A stretch of DNA of 64,000 nucleotides, from contig NC_067285.1 in NCBI RefSeq assembly GCF_020740795.1, forward strand, positions 81,797,342 to 81,861,341, in the 5' to 3' direction. The translations under genes were made by a program, and so were the position numbers. Positions 11,806 through 26,800 of the stretch are shown here, in pieces. Position 1 is the first letter of the stretch. The number at the start of each line of letters is the position of its first letter. Below the pieces are notes generated by a model. It made no database searches. It was not told where the DNA came from and saw only the letters and a list, made by a program, of their open reading frames with translations. This stretch comes from Apus apus. Taxonomy: Eukaryota; Chordata; Aves; Apodiformes; Apodidae.

Positions 11806-14800
11806 CTAGAAAAGGGGAAACAAAGGAGGAAAGACTAAATGAGTAAATGGAACTTTGCAAAGTGCTCCGAGTAACAAGACAAAGACAGAAACATCCAGAA
11901 ATTGCAGAGGAATTACCCCATCTCTAAAAGCCTAAGCCTCTGTCTGCTAGCTTTGAATGTCTTTGCTCTCAGCCCCTTCTTTTCTGAAGTTGTGTACCTA
12001 AACCTCGGTGGCTCTCCAGCACTCAAAAGGCTCTTCCCACGTTTCTGATGGAAAATGAAGGCCTTATTCCCAGCATGCCAGAGACAAAAATGGACAAGGA
12101 CGACCAAATGCTCAGGGCTCCAAATGGAAGTGTCTCCTCTGTTACCAGAGACAGCTTCTTCCTGCCAATGGGCAGGCACAGAGACTCAAGACCTCTCAAA
12201 CAGCACCATCCAAACTGTCAATACAGGTGAGGCTGCCAGGAAAACCACTGTCACTTGCTGGTTTGTCCCCCATCACAGGGAGGAGGTTCACCAAGGAAAG
12301 ACAAGCATCCAGTCCTTTCTCCATCACACATGCTGCAATGGCATGTTCTGTCAAAGCAGATTTGGGGAGTCATTGTTGGTGGTATACATACAGGCTCCAC
12401 CCTAACCAAGGCATGAGAAACAAAACCAAGAGGGTTAGCTGTACAACCTGCAGCTCTGCAAGAAGGAGGATTCAGGGGGATTTCTGGAGGGCAGAGCAGG
12501 AGAGACATTTGCAAGAGGCCTTGGGCAAAAATGCAGCTGGAGCACAGGGCATCTAAGTGCCCTCAGTGAGCTTCCCATGATCTCTTAGTACTCGAGGAGA
12601 TCAGTAGGTTTGGTCACTTGATGGCAGCCCCAACAGAAAAGGCCAGTGCTGGTTTTACACAGGTGCAGCTCAAGAAATGTCCATGGGGTGGGTATTTTCT
12701 CCAGGGATTCTTTTAACTCAGCAACACCCAACCGACTGCTCAGGAAAGGTTTTTGCCTCAAACACTCAAGCTGCATTTGTAACATACATGCAAGCATTTC
12801 CTCCAATTGTATGAGTTCAGGTGCCATTTAAGAAAACCAAAGTGGGCATGCTTTCAGCCAAGATAAAATACTCACTACCCAGCAATGTCAATGCATCATA
12901 TTAACAAGCTAGCTGGCACAGTTGATGGTTCTCCAGCACATCTTATTGTGCAAATTACTGAGAAGGAAACTTGTAGAGATACCCAGTCTAGGACAATCAT
13001 TCACATATCCATCTCCCTTGAAACTTCCTGGTTTGTTTGTCTCTCCCAGCTACTATTAAAATGAATACTCCACTGGCAGACCAAGTGGCAGTCCAAGAAG
13101 CGGGAAGTATACCTCAAGACATTGTTCTTGAGACCTTCCACCAAAGTGCTAAAATGCCACAAAACACTTACCTCTGCATTTTCTTCATCGCTTGGAACGC
13201 TGTCAGTTGTTTCACTTTCTGCCAAACAAAACAGAAACAAAAATGAAACTCATGCTGTTATATCTAGAGTAGCAAAATCCAGCTCAAGAGGCCAAATCTG
13301 CTTCCAACAAGTGGAAGCAAACAGAGTCAAGTCAAACAACCAGGAAACAACACAGAAGCATGGGCCCCCTGCCACAGCAATAGTAACCCAAGGGCTAGAC
13401 AGCACAGCTGCATTGAACAACTGGGGTAAATTCACATGGTTATCATAGTTGACATGGCTATACCCTCAAAAAGACAGCAATGGAGAGGGAAGAAGTAGAT
13501 TTGTGCTTTCTGGGCAAAAGGAAGAGCCTCCTGCAAGCACGGGATGTCCCCTCTCCCTTTGCCCTTCTCTCGACAGCTCCAGGCTTGGCTAACAGCTACA
13601 TTCTGTCCAAATTCTTATTTTATCCTGCAAAACCAGAAACAATGCCACCCCAGGAGAGATAAGTGTGTTTTTGTTTCATGAACTGTTATCTCAGCCTGCC
13701 CTCTCAAGGGCTCATTGTTACTTTGGGTGCTTTATTACTGTTGTTATACTTCGCTCCTTTCACTTTTGCCACCCATGCCTAGCCTCCCCCAGTCTATTTC
13801 TCAACCCTTCATCCATTACTTGAGCAAACAGAAATGCTACTGCTTCCATCCCCATCACCTCCCCTGCCGCACACAGCCTCCCTCACCCTCATCACTTCCA
13901 TCAGAGCTCAAACACAGGGGTATAGCTCCAGTAGGATGGCCATCCTCCTGCAGCTGCATCCCTCCCTTGCAGAAAAGCCTGACATCCAGAAATTTTCATG
14001 TTCATGTGTGTCTGAACACAAGTCTCCTGGTGTCTGAGGGTCAGGCTCCTGGATCCAAACCTCTCTTTCCAGACCTGGTATGCAGTGATGGCTGCTGCCT
14101 TCACCACAGCTGCCTGGTGCCCAGACCCTCACCTAGAAAAGAAGTCTGGACTGCAGGTCCCCTTCAGCTCAGAGGGTTTTTAACAACTGTCCTGTTTCTG
14201 GGGAGGATGACCCTAGGCATCTATCAGGCTAGCAACAGCATTTGGAAGAGGTCTTTCTCCAACCCCCTCAACCAGAGCTGAGCAGACAGGGCTCATTCAT
14301 GCACTAAATCAACAGGAACACAGCAATTACAAGGCTGAAGGAATGATGTGGTGAGTTACTGTAGCAGGGAAAGGAGCTGTCAAGTCCCAGTTTCCACTCT
14401 CCACTCTGTGTTACACATTTTAGCCCATGCAGACTACTGTGTGCAGCCCCTGCATCCCTGCGACCATAAACCACAATCTTGCCTTCCCAGAGAGCAACCT
14501 CATGCTCTGCACTGGATGTGACATGAGTGCTAAGGGTGCACAGTGGATTGTCTCCCTGCACATCTTCAGAGACTGGCAGCAACTTGCCCTTCCCTGGAGG
14601 CTCAGCTAACCATCAGGTTTAGGCAAAGGGGTGTAAACCAGTGGTCTGATTTGGTCTTTGAGACCTCAGGATCTAAACTGCACCTGAAGTCCTGAAGCAA
14701 GGAAGCAGACAGCTCAGCTACTCCAGGCTACTACTACTTCCAAAGCCAGCACCTCCCCTGTGCCAGAGCCTTCACTGCAGCGGGCAGTAAGCAGAGGAGC

Positions 14801-17800
14801 AGCCTGAAACATTAAAACTAACTGCAAAGCCCTGTGAAGTTAACACTCTGCAGGGCTTCTCATTCCCTGGCCCAGGTAGAGAGATGTGCCAAGATTAATC
14901 TGGCTAATTAAGCCGTCCCGGGGGCAGGAGAGGCAGAAATTAATCTGTGCAAAGGAGAAATGGCCCCAGAGATAGAATCAATAGAAGCAATCCACACAGA
15001 GACAAGAAACAGATATTCTTTGACATGAAGAAGCATGTGGCAAAAAAAAGAATGATGCAGCAGAAAAGGAATCCATCCTTGGTGTTTATACATAACAAAA
15101 TGCTGAGCAAGAGAGAGCACTGTAGCTAGGAAAGCCAGAGAAGCTAGCCACTCAAGCATGGAAAGTTAGAGAGGTTATTTCAATCAAGAAGGTTATTTGA
15201 ATCAGTGTCAAACACAAGAGGAGGTTGACAACAGCCTCAGTACTAAAAAAAAATATGTTTCATAGACGTCAGTGGAAATATGAGAAAACTCACAAGGGTC
15301 ACTCATATCATTTGTCTGAGTAACCTCAGAAAGGAACCAGAGGTGTTTTTGAAATAAAACAGATTTATGTAGGACAGCTGATACCTCAGGCTACTTTTTG
15401 TTGTTGTTGTTTAGGAAGAGCTAAATTAACTGCTCCTGCTCAGCTGTTATGGTCATACCCTTTCCTGCATTCAGCAGCAGTACCTGACAGAGCAGGCAGC
15501 TCTGCCCAGCAAACCCACCAGTACAGGGACAGGGCTCCTGTTGTTCTCCTGTATGGCTTTGTGTGGAGCAAGACAAAGCCAGACATGGTCACAAGAGTGC
15601 ACTACAAGCTACAAGGTTCTAACAAACCACAGACCCCTGTCCTCTCTTTTACCTCAAAGGCAAATGCATGCTTTAGAAAAAAGGAGGTTTATAGAAAAGT
15701 CAGGCTGGAAGGGACCTCAGGAGGTCTCTAGCCCAACTTCTTGCTCAAAGCTGGGCCAGCAACAGGACTGGATCAGGTTGCTCAGAGCCTTATCCAGTCA
15801 GCCTTGAAAACCTCCAAGAATGGAGGAAGCAAAACCTTTCTGGGCATCCTGCTCTGCTGCCTGACTGTCCCTGCAGTGAAAAAGGTGACACTTTTTATTA
15901 CATCCAACTCAGCCAAGTTCTCTTGTTTCAATGTATGCCTGCTGTTTCTCATCCTCCCACCACACACTGCTGTGAAGAGCCTATCTCTGCCTTCTCTGTA
16001 ACAGCCCCGCAGGTAGGGGCAGGCTGCTATGAGGTCCTCAAAACTATCTCTTCTCCAGGCTGAACAAGAGCTAGTCCCTCAGCATCTCCTCCGTGAGTGA
16101 GTGCGTGCTCCAGCCCTTGATCATCCTGGTAGCCCTTCCCTGCACTTGCTCCCATTCGTATCTTTCTTGGACTGGGGGGCTCAAGACTGGACTCAGTACT
16201 CCAGAAGTAGTGTAACTAGTGCAGAGTAGAGGGAGATAATACCTTCTCTAGATCTGCTGGCCATGCTCCTGAAAGTTGGTGGCCTCTGTGGCCTGAGTGC
16301 TCTGCCATCTCGCATTCAGCTCACTGCCCAACAGCCTTTCTGCAGAGCTGCTCCCCACTCCATCAGCCCCAGCCTCTATTGCTGTTAAAAGCTCTTGCTA
16401 CTCAGGCACAAGAGTTGGCATCTGTCCTTGCTGCACTTCTTAAGGTTTCTGCTGAACCAATCCTGCAGCCTCTCCAGGTCTCCCTGGATGGTGGCCCTGC
16501 CCTTGAGTATATTGACTAGTGTACCCTCTTTGGTGTCACCTGTAAACTTGGCATGTCCGTACTCCAACACCTCTTTTGCTCCTTGAAATATTAAATAGGA
16601 CTTATCCCAGGACAGTCATTTCAGTACTCAACTTCTTACTGGCTTCTAACATGAGTAACCAGGATCATCAAAAGCTGCCTTCAGATGCACTCAAAAGCAT
16701 GTCAGTGGCATGAAATCACCTCTGTGTTATCACACTGATGGACCAGCAGGTCCTATAAAGTTAGGACAGCTGAAGGCCACCAGGAAACTAAGACAACATA
16801 AGGGGACAGCAGAAGTACTTGAGTCACACCTAATTTTCCTTACACAGGCTTGCTGCATTGACTTTAGGGGGAGGTCATTCATGACTTGCCCATGTCAGGG
16901 TGGTCACCAGAACACCCCTGTCTATTGTCCCAGCCCAAGCAACTACCACAGCTTCCAGATCAAGACAGTGGCTTTTGTTTGCATTCCAGGAACTCAGATC
17001 CTGTAGCTGAGGTTAAAAGAAAGCATCATCATCATCTTCACATAGGTGGGAAAGGTTTTGCAAAAAGCATTTGGGAAGAGGACAAATGTTTCAGAGCCCC
17101 ATCTCCCAGTTACTACTACTAAGTTAAAGCACACTCATTCCCCTGCCTCATGCTTTGCAAAGTCCTTCTAAATGCTCTGGCCATTACGGACTAAATCCAT
17201 TGGAAGCATGATTGTTTACCAACATATGTGAGACTAACATTGGAGGCTACTCAAAAGAACATCACACTATTCACCCAGACCCAAAGATAAAAATTCCTAA
17301 ATACATCATCTATAGAGATGCATCTGGAATTAATTTCAACCTAATGAGTCAAAGGCAAAAAACCATGTGCAAAAGAAGAAATTGCATGTGGAGCAATTAA
17401 TACTTAAGTTTGCTTAAAAAGATTACATTTGTACTTCTACCCAGTCTCCTGAGGCTAACAAGCCAGCAACATGTCAAAAAAGCAAGGACAGGTTGGATCT
17501 GAAACTTTTTCTACTTTCAAATGTGGCTTTGCACAGCTTCCTACGGAAATAAGGCTCATACGATTGCAGGGACTCTATATAGCATGCCCATGTGTGCATC
17601 TGTGTCTGTTTTCCCCTAACAACTTCTGAACACACTGCCAGACCTGGATAAGTAATAAATGAGTGCCAAAGACCCTTAACTTCCTAACAATTTTATGAAA
17701 GTAATGGGCCAGGCAAAAAAAAATAAACCATTAACACTCTGACTTGGGAAAAAGCTTATCTCACCCTTTTTAGGTATCAGAGAGTCCAGATGGGAAGCCA

Positions 17801-20800
17801 TACGACCACAGCTCTGCTGCTGGCAGGATGGCTTGTTATCCGTGACTACCTGGCTGTTCTTGTCTGCAGACTGTTTGTAACAAGACAGATCCACTCCCCC
17901 AGGGCCCTCAGCTCCATGTCTGCACTACGTATCATTAGTGCAGCCCTTAGCTCTCTGTGACCACTGTGCTAGGCACCGAGGAATCATAGAGCAGAGAAGA
18001 CCTTTACTCTTTACTAAGTCACACGGCAAGGGGGACACACTGTATTTGCAGTACATAATTTCTACTGCTGAAAATGCCCCTCTAATAAAAGCTGAAAAGA
18101 CCTCTCTGCATTACATCCAAAAAGGTTATTTTTCCATTAGTCACAGACTAAAATCTGCATCTTACATTTCCAGCCTCAGATCTGTTGAGTTGTTTTCCAA
18201 GGTGAAATGAGTAAAGAGGACTTTCAGTTTTTGAGTTTCATTAAAATCAGAGGCAGCCAAACAGACATTTCTGGATCTCTGCCAGCTAAGAGTCCCCTTT
18301 CACCCACTGTCTTCCAAACATTTCTGAAAAAAGAGCATTAAAGAAATGCCAGGATGCTTACCTGCATAGGATGAGACAGGGGAGATCTGTAGGGGGTACA
18401 GCTGGCTCATGCTGAGGGGCTGTTCGTCGCTTTCTGTTGTCACCTCTACTACCTGGCAAACATCAGGGGGATTGGCAACTATCACCTGCTCCTCGCTGCT
18501 GCCATCAAGGTGCTGCTGTCCTACAACTTGGGGTTAGAAATAAAAAAAATTGTTACTCACAACACCTCAACCCCACTAGATCTCTAAGAGCCTGCCCTTG
18601 GAGACTGGTATTTGAGTGAGTCTTCAATACCGTCTCAGCATGTTCTTCCCTGCCCACCACGTGCTTTCAATGGGACTTCTGAAGGAAACCCGTGTGATTT
18701 ATTTAGTTATCATCACCTTTAGAGACATTTTTCCCCACCCGTGACAACTGAAAATGCCTAAGTGTCCCCTGGCTCTCACACATAATGTCCTTGAGCCCTC
18801 CTTGACATACCAGCTGTCCAGAGGCTTTCCCAGGGAAGAACACACCACACTCCTCCTCCACCCGGAAATGTGGTCTCCTTGGGACATATGGACCCCAGCA
18901 ATCTCTCCTAATCTGGGAAGATAGCACTCTCACCCAGCAAGCTGCCAACATGCCATGGCCTTTGGATGCTCTCATGCAAATTATGCATCAGAAGGCCAGA
19001 AGTGGCATGCAAAAAACTGTCCACACGGTCCAGTAAAACATAGTGGGACTCTGATTTATACAAAACATGAACGTGTGAAAAATTTATTCTCCAATTAGAT
19101 GCTTACTCTCACTGATCCTTTCAATGCCAGTGATGGTATGGAGAAAAGCACAGTTGTATCTGTGGTCTGTAATCCCTGTGGTCTATGACTGAAAACTACA
19201 GTTGGTTAGTTATTAGCAGAGGGTTTTCCTCTTCCCTCAGGCACCAGATATTTAAACACCAAAGGAACATAGTTTTATTTCTACAAAGTGAAGGCACCAT
19301 GAATGCTTTGCAAGCATCTTGAAATGCTTTGCAGACATTAGTTGTGCTACACAACACCCTTTTGTAACAGGGGAAAAAACTGAGGTACCAGAAAGTTACC
19401 GAGCTAAGCAGAACTACAGTGAAAGCCAGAATCTCAGTTCTGCGGGGCTGCCTGAGACAATTCCCTTTGTCTTGTACAACTGCCCTATCAATCCCAGCAT
19501 CATTAACACACGACAACTGCATTAATCCAGCACGGAGCTGAAAGCCACTTGCTAGATTCGAAGAGCACACGGGGACGAAGCTGTCTCAGAGGACAGCTAA
19601 CTTGAGTCCACAGTTGTCCAAGAGAAAGGAAAGGACTATAGATAACTCTTTCACTGGAACATAAAGCTCAAAAGGAACAATCATACAGACAAATTCTGTA
19701 CAAACACAGTGCTGTGTTGTTAGAAATTCAGACAGTGTATTTTTTCTAGACCCATGATGGGGAAAAAAAATGAAGGCAATAAAAGACACTAGATCTTGAA
19801 ATTCTTCTGTTAAGTGACCTAAGTACTCTAATTATTAATTTTTTTGAAGGCAAAAGGTAGCATCTACTCCTGGATGAACTAAGATAAATATAAATTAATG
19901 CACATGTATATACACACAATCCATTCCTGCCTTCTATCTTTACACAGGGCCAGAACATGACTATTTGAAAAAGAAAACTGACAGGCTTTACTCCCAGAGA
20001 AAAGCTGCATTTAATTTTGCTCTGTGAAGTGCCAGGTAATCACTGGAAACTCTCCCAAAACTGGGTATGTATTTTATGAGACAATTCCAGCATAACAAAA
20101 AATTACTTAGTGCACAGTCTTTTTTTCAGAAGTTAAATCACTACAAGTATTACAATTTTGTTGCAGATATTTTATTTCCACTGTATTTCCACCTTTCCTG
20201 ATCCTGAAACAACCTACTTTTTTTGAGTGGGGTGCAGGGGGCAAGAGCATATATACACAGTTAATTTTTATCTGGGAGAAACTAATATTGTGCAACCCTG
20301 TCAGGGTACAAGGTGGTCATCTGCACTGCTTTATCTTTCTCTTCAATACCTGATGAGTTCTTACCCACCCTGAGAGCACAGCAAAAATTACTGCTCCCTT
20401 GGGCAATATGCCACCATTTTCCCATGAGCTACATGTATATCAGAAACACGGCAGCTGCTGTTTGTCTTTTCCCTCCTCCAGCTGACTTACCTCCTTTCTA
20501 CAGAACAGACCTGTTTTACCCTTTTCCCCCTATTTATGTTAAAATCCTGCTTGCAGTCCTAAATAAGGACTTCTCTCTCTAGTCTGGTTAAGCAGCACAT
20601 TTCACAAGCCATTAATGAAACAACACTGGATGACAGTTACCCACACAAGCCCTGCTGTCCTACCCCCGAAAATGGATTCAGTGAGGCCAGAGAAAAATGA
20701 AAGCCCTTAATAAGGCACAAATTCAGTTCCGTTCCTCTGAATCTCTTTCTTGGCTTCCATGACAGACTTTTGAGCATTCTTAGATGTTGATGTTGCCACT

Positions 20801-23800
20801 ATGGGTCCTGTCCTGTAAATTACTGTGATCTTCTATGGTGCAACATGCATTCATCTCATCCTAATATCAAACAGGAGTTCAGGATACAGTGCACTGTAGA
20901 AAACTACGCTCTGATGTTAGTAGATTTTGGGGAACACCAGGTACGTTCCAAAGACTGCTGTTAATTGATCTCTGCTTGACTTTAAGACTGTAAAACAAAG
21001 CAAAAGTGTAGGAAGCTTCTTCCCTGGGACTGCATATTTGCCTTGGTGTGTTTCAGACCTATTTATGAGTCAGTCAGTAAACAGGAAACACTAATAGCAC
21101 TACAGTGCTATTCCTACAAGTTATAAAACACTGTCATAGCGGAAGCAACAATCGTGTTCTTACACTCTTATAAAGCTAGAGCTGATTAAATTAACTGCCA
21201 TAAAGAGAGGAAAACTACACTCAAACTCCTCAGCCAAAGAAGCACTTGAGAGTACAATGCAAAGCCCTGTGACCTAAGACATGGGCATCAAAAATAGTCA
21301 CTACATGTAATTTCTGCCATGTCTCCAAACAGAAGAATAACATTATTTTTCAAACACCTTCCTGACACGTATAAAAGTGGAATTCTAGAAAAAACAGCAC
21401 ATGGGTCACATTTCTAGGAGCTCCTGCTGCAGTGACAACCCCAGCCAAAAAAGAACTGTCAAAAACCAGCCCAATTATTCTATTGAGAGCCAATTATTCA
21501 CACGCTGAGATGACAGCTAATTCCTAATGTACCTGTTTTTAAATGCAGTCTTCACAGATCCTTGTTGTTAGCTCAGTGATGTTAAGAACTAACTCTCCTA
21601 CTGCCAGCAAAAAAAACCAAAGATCCTCCACTTTCTCTGCAGGTTTAAACTCCCAAATAAACAGCATCTTTTGAGCAATGGGAAACTGCCATCTGACTGT
21701 AGTTTAACTCCCCTATGACACTGGCTACCATCTCCTCATAGCTGAGGGCTACCCTATGGAGTAACTTCATGTCAGAAAATGCCACCTGGGCATGTTTGCA
21801 AATGGTTTTCTCTCAGGGGAAGCACTGTGCTGCTGCTCACTGTCTCTGCATGGCAATGGGGAGGGCTGGCTACCAGGACCTCGCACGGTTTGGGCTACTG
21901 GAAAATGCATCGACCTGATTGTAACCATGGTGCAAAATGCTGATGGAAAGCTGAGTTTGGCAGAGTCACTGAAGTTTTTGAAGTCATCTGTATGCTTAGC
22001 ATATAAGAAAAGCACATGAGTACTTACCTACAAAGTTCACTGTACTGTCAACTTCATTTTTTATACTGGAGGACAGGAAATAGTCAGAAGTGACATCATT
22101 TAGCCCATTAATCCCAAAAGATGATTCAACTGGCTCTTGCTAGAATGAAAACAGTACAGTTGGGTCAGGTTTGATTTATTTGAGGAGCCTGGATTCAGTT
22201 CATCTCTTTGTTCTGAGATGGTAACAAATCACATTGCTTCTTCCTGCCATATACCCCAGCTCTCTTTTTGACACGGTCCTAGAACGAACATGCTGGTTCT
22301 CTGAGATGGAGCCAGTAGTTTATTCCATTTCCAAATCTTCTGCTTTGAAACAAAAGCCATTTTTTATTTTCAGATTTAGAGTGAGCCTTCAGAGAGCAGG
22401 AAATTAGTGTGCTATTTACTACAAGAGATTAAAATTTGGAACAAATAAGGAAGAAACACTGCTTTAAAACAGTACTTGATTTAATATTCATCCTCATTCC
22501 CTTCCAAACATGCTGCATCTCTCAGTGTTCTCTGAAAGGAAGCTTTAGCTTCTGTACAGCAATTACTAAATTCTAGCCTTAATTCTTCTCTGCAGCAAGC
22601 CTGAAAGCAAACCAAAGTGTTTACACTAAATACAGCCTTTTAGATTACATCATAAACATTACCACAGTGTTGGTAAAACACCACCTGTTCTACAAAGACT
22701 GAGCTTTCCACAAGATGCATCTCTGTAGGCCTGGTACACTTGAGTGGAAATCTAAAAAACTCTCTTTAGAATAGATCCCAGGAAGTTTAGTTCCATAATT
22801 CAGGATTTCTTTAAAAAGCTGTAAACCCATTTAAAGATTATCTACAGGTCCAGCCTTCTCCCTGGTATTAGCTCTCTTATGGGGTTATTGGTTACAAAGT
22901 CTAAAGTCTTCTGCTCTTACTCAGGGCTGCCTGTGCCAGTTCTGCAAGGGAAATTCTGCCTTGCTGCTGACCCAGAGACACGCACAGAGAGATGCAGGGC
23001 TACCAGTTGGATCTGATGCCATGCCCATTTTCACTGTTCTAAAGCATTTTGGCAGGGGTAGGACAAAGGTAAGGCTCAAGGCTTGTGGTGCCAGCCCTCA
23101 CAGTACTAACTGTATGCATGTATTATGGGGACAAAAAAATAGGGACAGTGAAAGGTCTTTCCTATATGCCACATTCTGTAACTCAGAAAGAGGTATCACT
23201 TTGAAACAAGTTTGCACCTCCCCAGCCAGGAAGCTAGGCTGTAATACACACACGGACCCTGCCCCAAGGCCCCTCTGCACAAAGGGGGTGAAAAGTTAGT
23301 GCTAATGACATCTAGGTCTTTGATGTACTGCACCGGCTGTGTCAACCCACAGGTCAAACAATTGGAGAGCTGGAAAAGATAAAATTAGCTGTCATAGATC
23401 CACTGAGGATCACTGACTGCAGAGACATACTAGGGTTGCACACTGCAGCCTTGAGCCACTCGTGTTGTGCAATGTCCCAGCAAACACAACAGCCCCCATG
23501 AAAACCCTGCACACACAGCAGCATGTTCAGCTTTACGGAGGCTTGGTTACAGGGGAACTGATTTAGTAGCCCCCTTCAAGAAACAAATATGCATCCTGGA
23601 ACTTGGGTGATGGTGCCAAATTGATGAAGGAACTTGGACACTGGCACAGTTGGTGTTAAATCACCTAAATTTTCAGTGTCCAGAATGCCTGCTGGAAGCC
23701 TAAGCTAAATGCATGGGGAAAGGTGTCCCATTTTTTAAAATGTCTCAATGGGGAGCTGCATGCATAGTCAAAAGGATTCATCCAGGATAAGGCAGAAATG

Positions 23801-26800
23801 AAGTCTCACGCAGGCAATTCAGCCCTTAATTTTGCTTCACAGGAAAAAGCCTACTTTTATCTAGGCTAGTCACATGCTTATGCCCTCCTCCCATTGCTGA
23901 GAATTCACGTTTTCTTGAAGAGACCCTATTTGCCCCAAAGCCAGATATACCTGCGAGTTAGGAGAACTGCTTGCAGCCCCACTTGCCGAACGTGGAGCAG
24001 GGATTTGATAAGGCCCAGGTCTTGTCACATCCATGGCCACAAGGAGGAAAGTGCCCTAAGCTCAAGCTCAGCAAGGCCTGGCAGGGCTCTTCACTCCCAC
24101 CAGCAGCTGCTGTGGTGCCCCCAGGACCCAACAGTGGAAAGCTCAATGCGAGAGTCTTGCTATGCTGAAGTCCCTTTGCAGATCTGCACTTGGTTCCTCA
24201 TCTTCTCCCTCTGCTGATATTACCCCATTGCAGTCACCAGGCAGATCGTGGAGCAGCCTCCCACTCACTCAGCTCCACTAAAGAGAGGTTTTCAGGGTAA
24301 CTGCAAGGCATTCAATGCAAAACATGCAACCTGGATCTCAGGAATTCACATCACCGAGCAATGCAATTATAAGCAGCTTTCAATACTCAGAAATGTGCAT
24401 TTGCATTAATTTATCCACCACCCTTCTCCGCTGTTATAGCTTTCAACATTCAACAGTCAGCCTATCAGTAGCTGAGCCTGGAAGGAATACCTATTTGAAA
24501 ATCCAGGCATACCTAGAGGCCACCTCGTGTATGCAATTGTCAGAATAGGGAGAGGAGCAGACAGGAATACTGCCTGCCCCTGCCTCACAGGCTACAAGAG
24601 CTAAGTGGCCATAACATGGCTGGTGGCTGGTGAGCCATATGCTCACAGTAGGCATCGCTGACAGGTGTGCACATGCTGGAGGCATGGCCAGTTCAGCTCA
24701 CTACTCTTGCCTCAACTCGCTCTAATGCTTCTGTGCAGCTCAGGTCAAAGGAGATGGAGGAAAGTGCTCCCAAAAGCTGCCAGCATTGCCCCACTGGTAT
24801 CTACTGCTAACATCACATGTTCCAGCCATCTCCACTGGGATTCCCCAGAAACGAATGCTTGTGAGATTAAACTTAATGGAGAGGATGAAATTGTTCAAGC
24901 ACCTCCACAGCTTTTTAGACACTAAATATTTTTACTAATTATGAAGCAGGGGAATGGCAAAGTACTGCTGCCAGCTTTGTCAGGCACTACACACTGCTCT
25001 GACCAAAGGAGCTCACTGGCCCCCTCTGAACACAGGATACCATCAGAGTCAGGTTATAGCAACCACACGTGGCTATGTGATCCAGACAGGATGGTTAAAA
25101 AGTGGTTCCTTTAAGACAATTTAAAAATCACATTAATCTGACATGTAACTCCACAAGTCACAAATGCCAGGAAAGCATCTGCCTTCCAAACCTGATTTCA
25201 ATGGAGGAGTTCCCCCAGGCCTCCAGATTCACCCAGCTCAGAGCATCTCCTGGCCAGCATGTGCAGGACCTGTCTCCAGGTGTGGGTGGCACAGCCTTTC
25301 ACAAGTGAGCAGCAGGAGACCGAGCTGCCCTTCTGCTGCAGACAGGGCTGCTATGTGCGACCCAAGGATATTGACTGTACTGAAGGCTGAAAGCCTGAAA
25401 CCTCTGTGATTTGCTTTTTGAAAACAACTGCAGGCAGACCAGACCCTGTAGGTATGTAATACTGATCATCTCGAAGAGGCACTCACTCAGCAGTAAGTGT
25501 GAAAGCGAGGGAACACCATGCTTTGTAGGGAAAGCCGTTTGGGTCCATGCTCTGAATAGGCAGAAAGCAACTGATGAGCTTTTCAACCGAGGTCTTCTGG
25601 CTTACAAATCACGAGAAGGAATGTGCAGCTCTGACAAAACTTTTCCCCCTCATCTAAATGAAAATGAATTTCCAATGTCTAACACACAGAAATTAATTGC
25701 TCCAAAAGGTAGCTCTATTGTTCAGAAGCATTCCTTCCATAATTACTGTATTTCTACTACAGACAAACAAATGGCAAATGCGTTGCTGAGGCTGCCAGTT
25801 TTCCAAACTCCAGGGGTTGCAACACAAGGGCTGTGTCAACTGATGACGTCAGTCAGGCCTCTAACAGCATTCACGTTTTTTAAAAAAAACCCCAAACATC
25901 CAATGTAACTGCAGCTACTTAACCAAACCACAAGCATGAGAGATTTGCAAATATCCACCACAATATACTGTTGAGGCTATTAAAAAAATTGCAACAGATT
26001 GTTTTCACAAGCTCTCACACTTTTAAACAGTCACTTCTTACCTTAATTTGTTTTAATTTGTCATCCTTCTCGGACTTTGTTTTTTTTCCTGCAAGAACAG
26101 AAGGAAGATTTTCTTAAAGTCCTGTGTGCCATGAAGTATCCTCCACACCTTATATATTCACTAAGAAATAGACTCAAAACATGCCTCAAAATTGCAGCAG
26201 CTCCTAAGAAAGGGAGAACACGTTTTGCTTAATTTTAAACCCCCCTGAAGGCCTCGACAGTGAAAAATTCACCTTGAATTGTGTTTGTTTTTTTTTAAAG
26301 GACTACATAAAAGAACCACAATGGGACTGGGGAAAGTTATTGCAGTCAAAACACCAAGGTGAAAAATATGGAAGAGTGACAAACTAAGCAACAAGAAGGA
26401 AAGGGGAGAAAAATATTCTTAAAGGGAAAAAAAATATCAAAATATATGTCTCATCACATTTGTGACACCCTCACTGTAGACAAAGGAAAAGGGAGATTGT
26501 TGATTTAACAAGTGAAAAGAGATCAGAATAAATGTCAACAAATGTTTTTGTAAATAGTTGCAATCTGGGGGAGGGAGGGGGGTGAGAATATATAATTCAT
26601 GCAAAAGTGGTTTATGCAACCATGCTGGATTTGAGAATTCAGAAAACCACACAGCAGATGACCCTCATAAAATGCCACGTGCCTTGGCAGACCCCAGTGT
26701 TGCTGCTCATGCTCTGACCTGACAAGATTCAAAAGTGGAAGTTCAGACGTGCTGGTGCAAGCTGAGCCCTAGCCCACTGTTTGCAAAAACGTGTCCCAAG

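Noticed and set aside
13715..14281. 188-codon open frame on plus in intron 7
   Set aside because: Serine/proline/leucine-rich chance frame, antisense to IRF2 and without any recognised motif.
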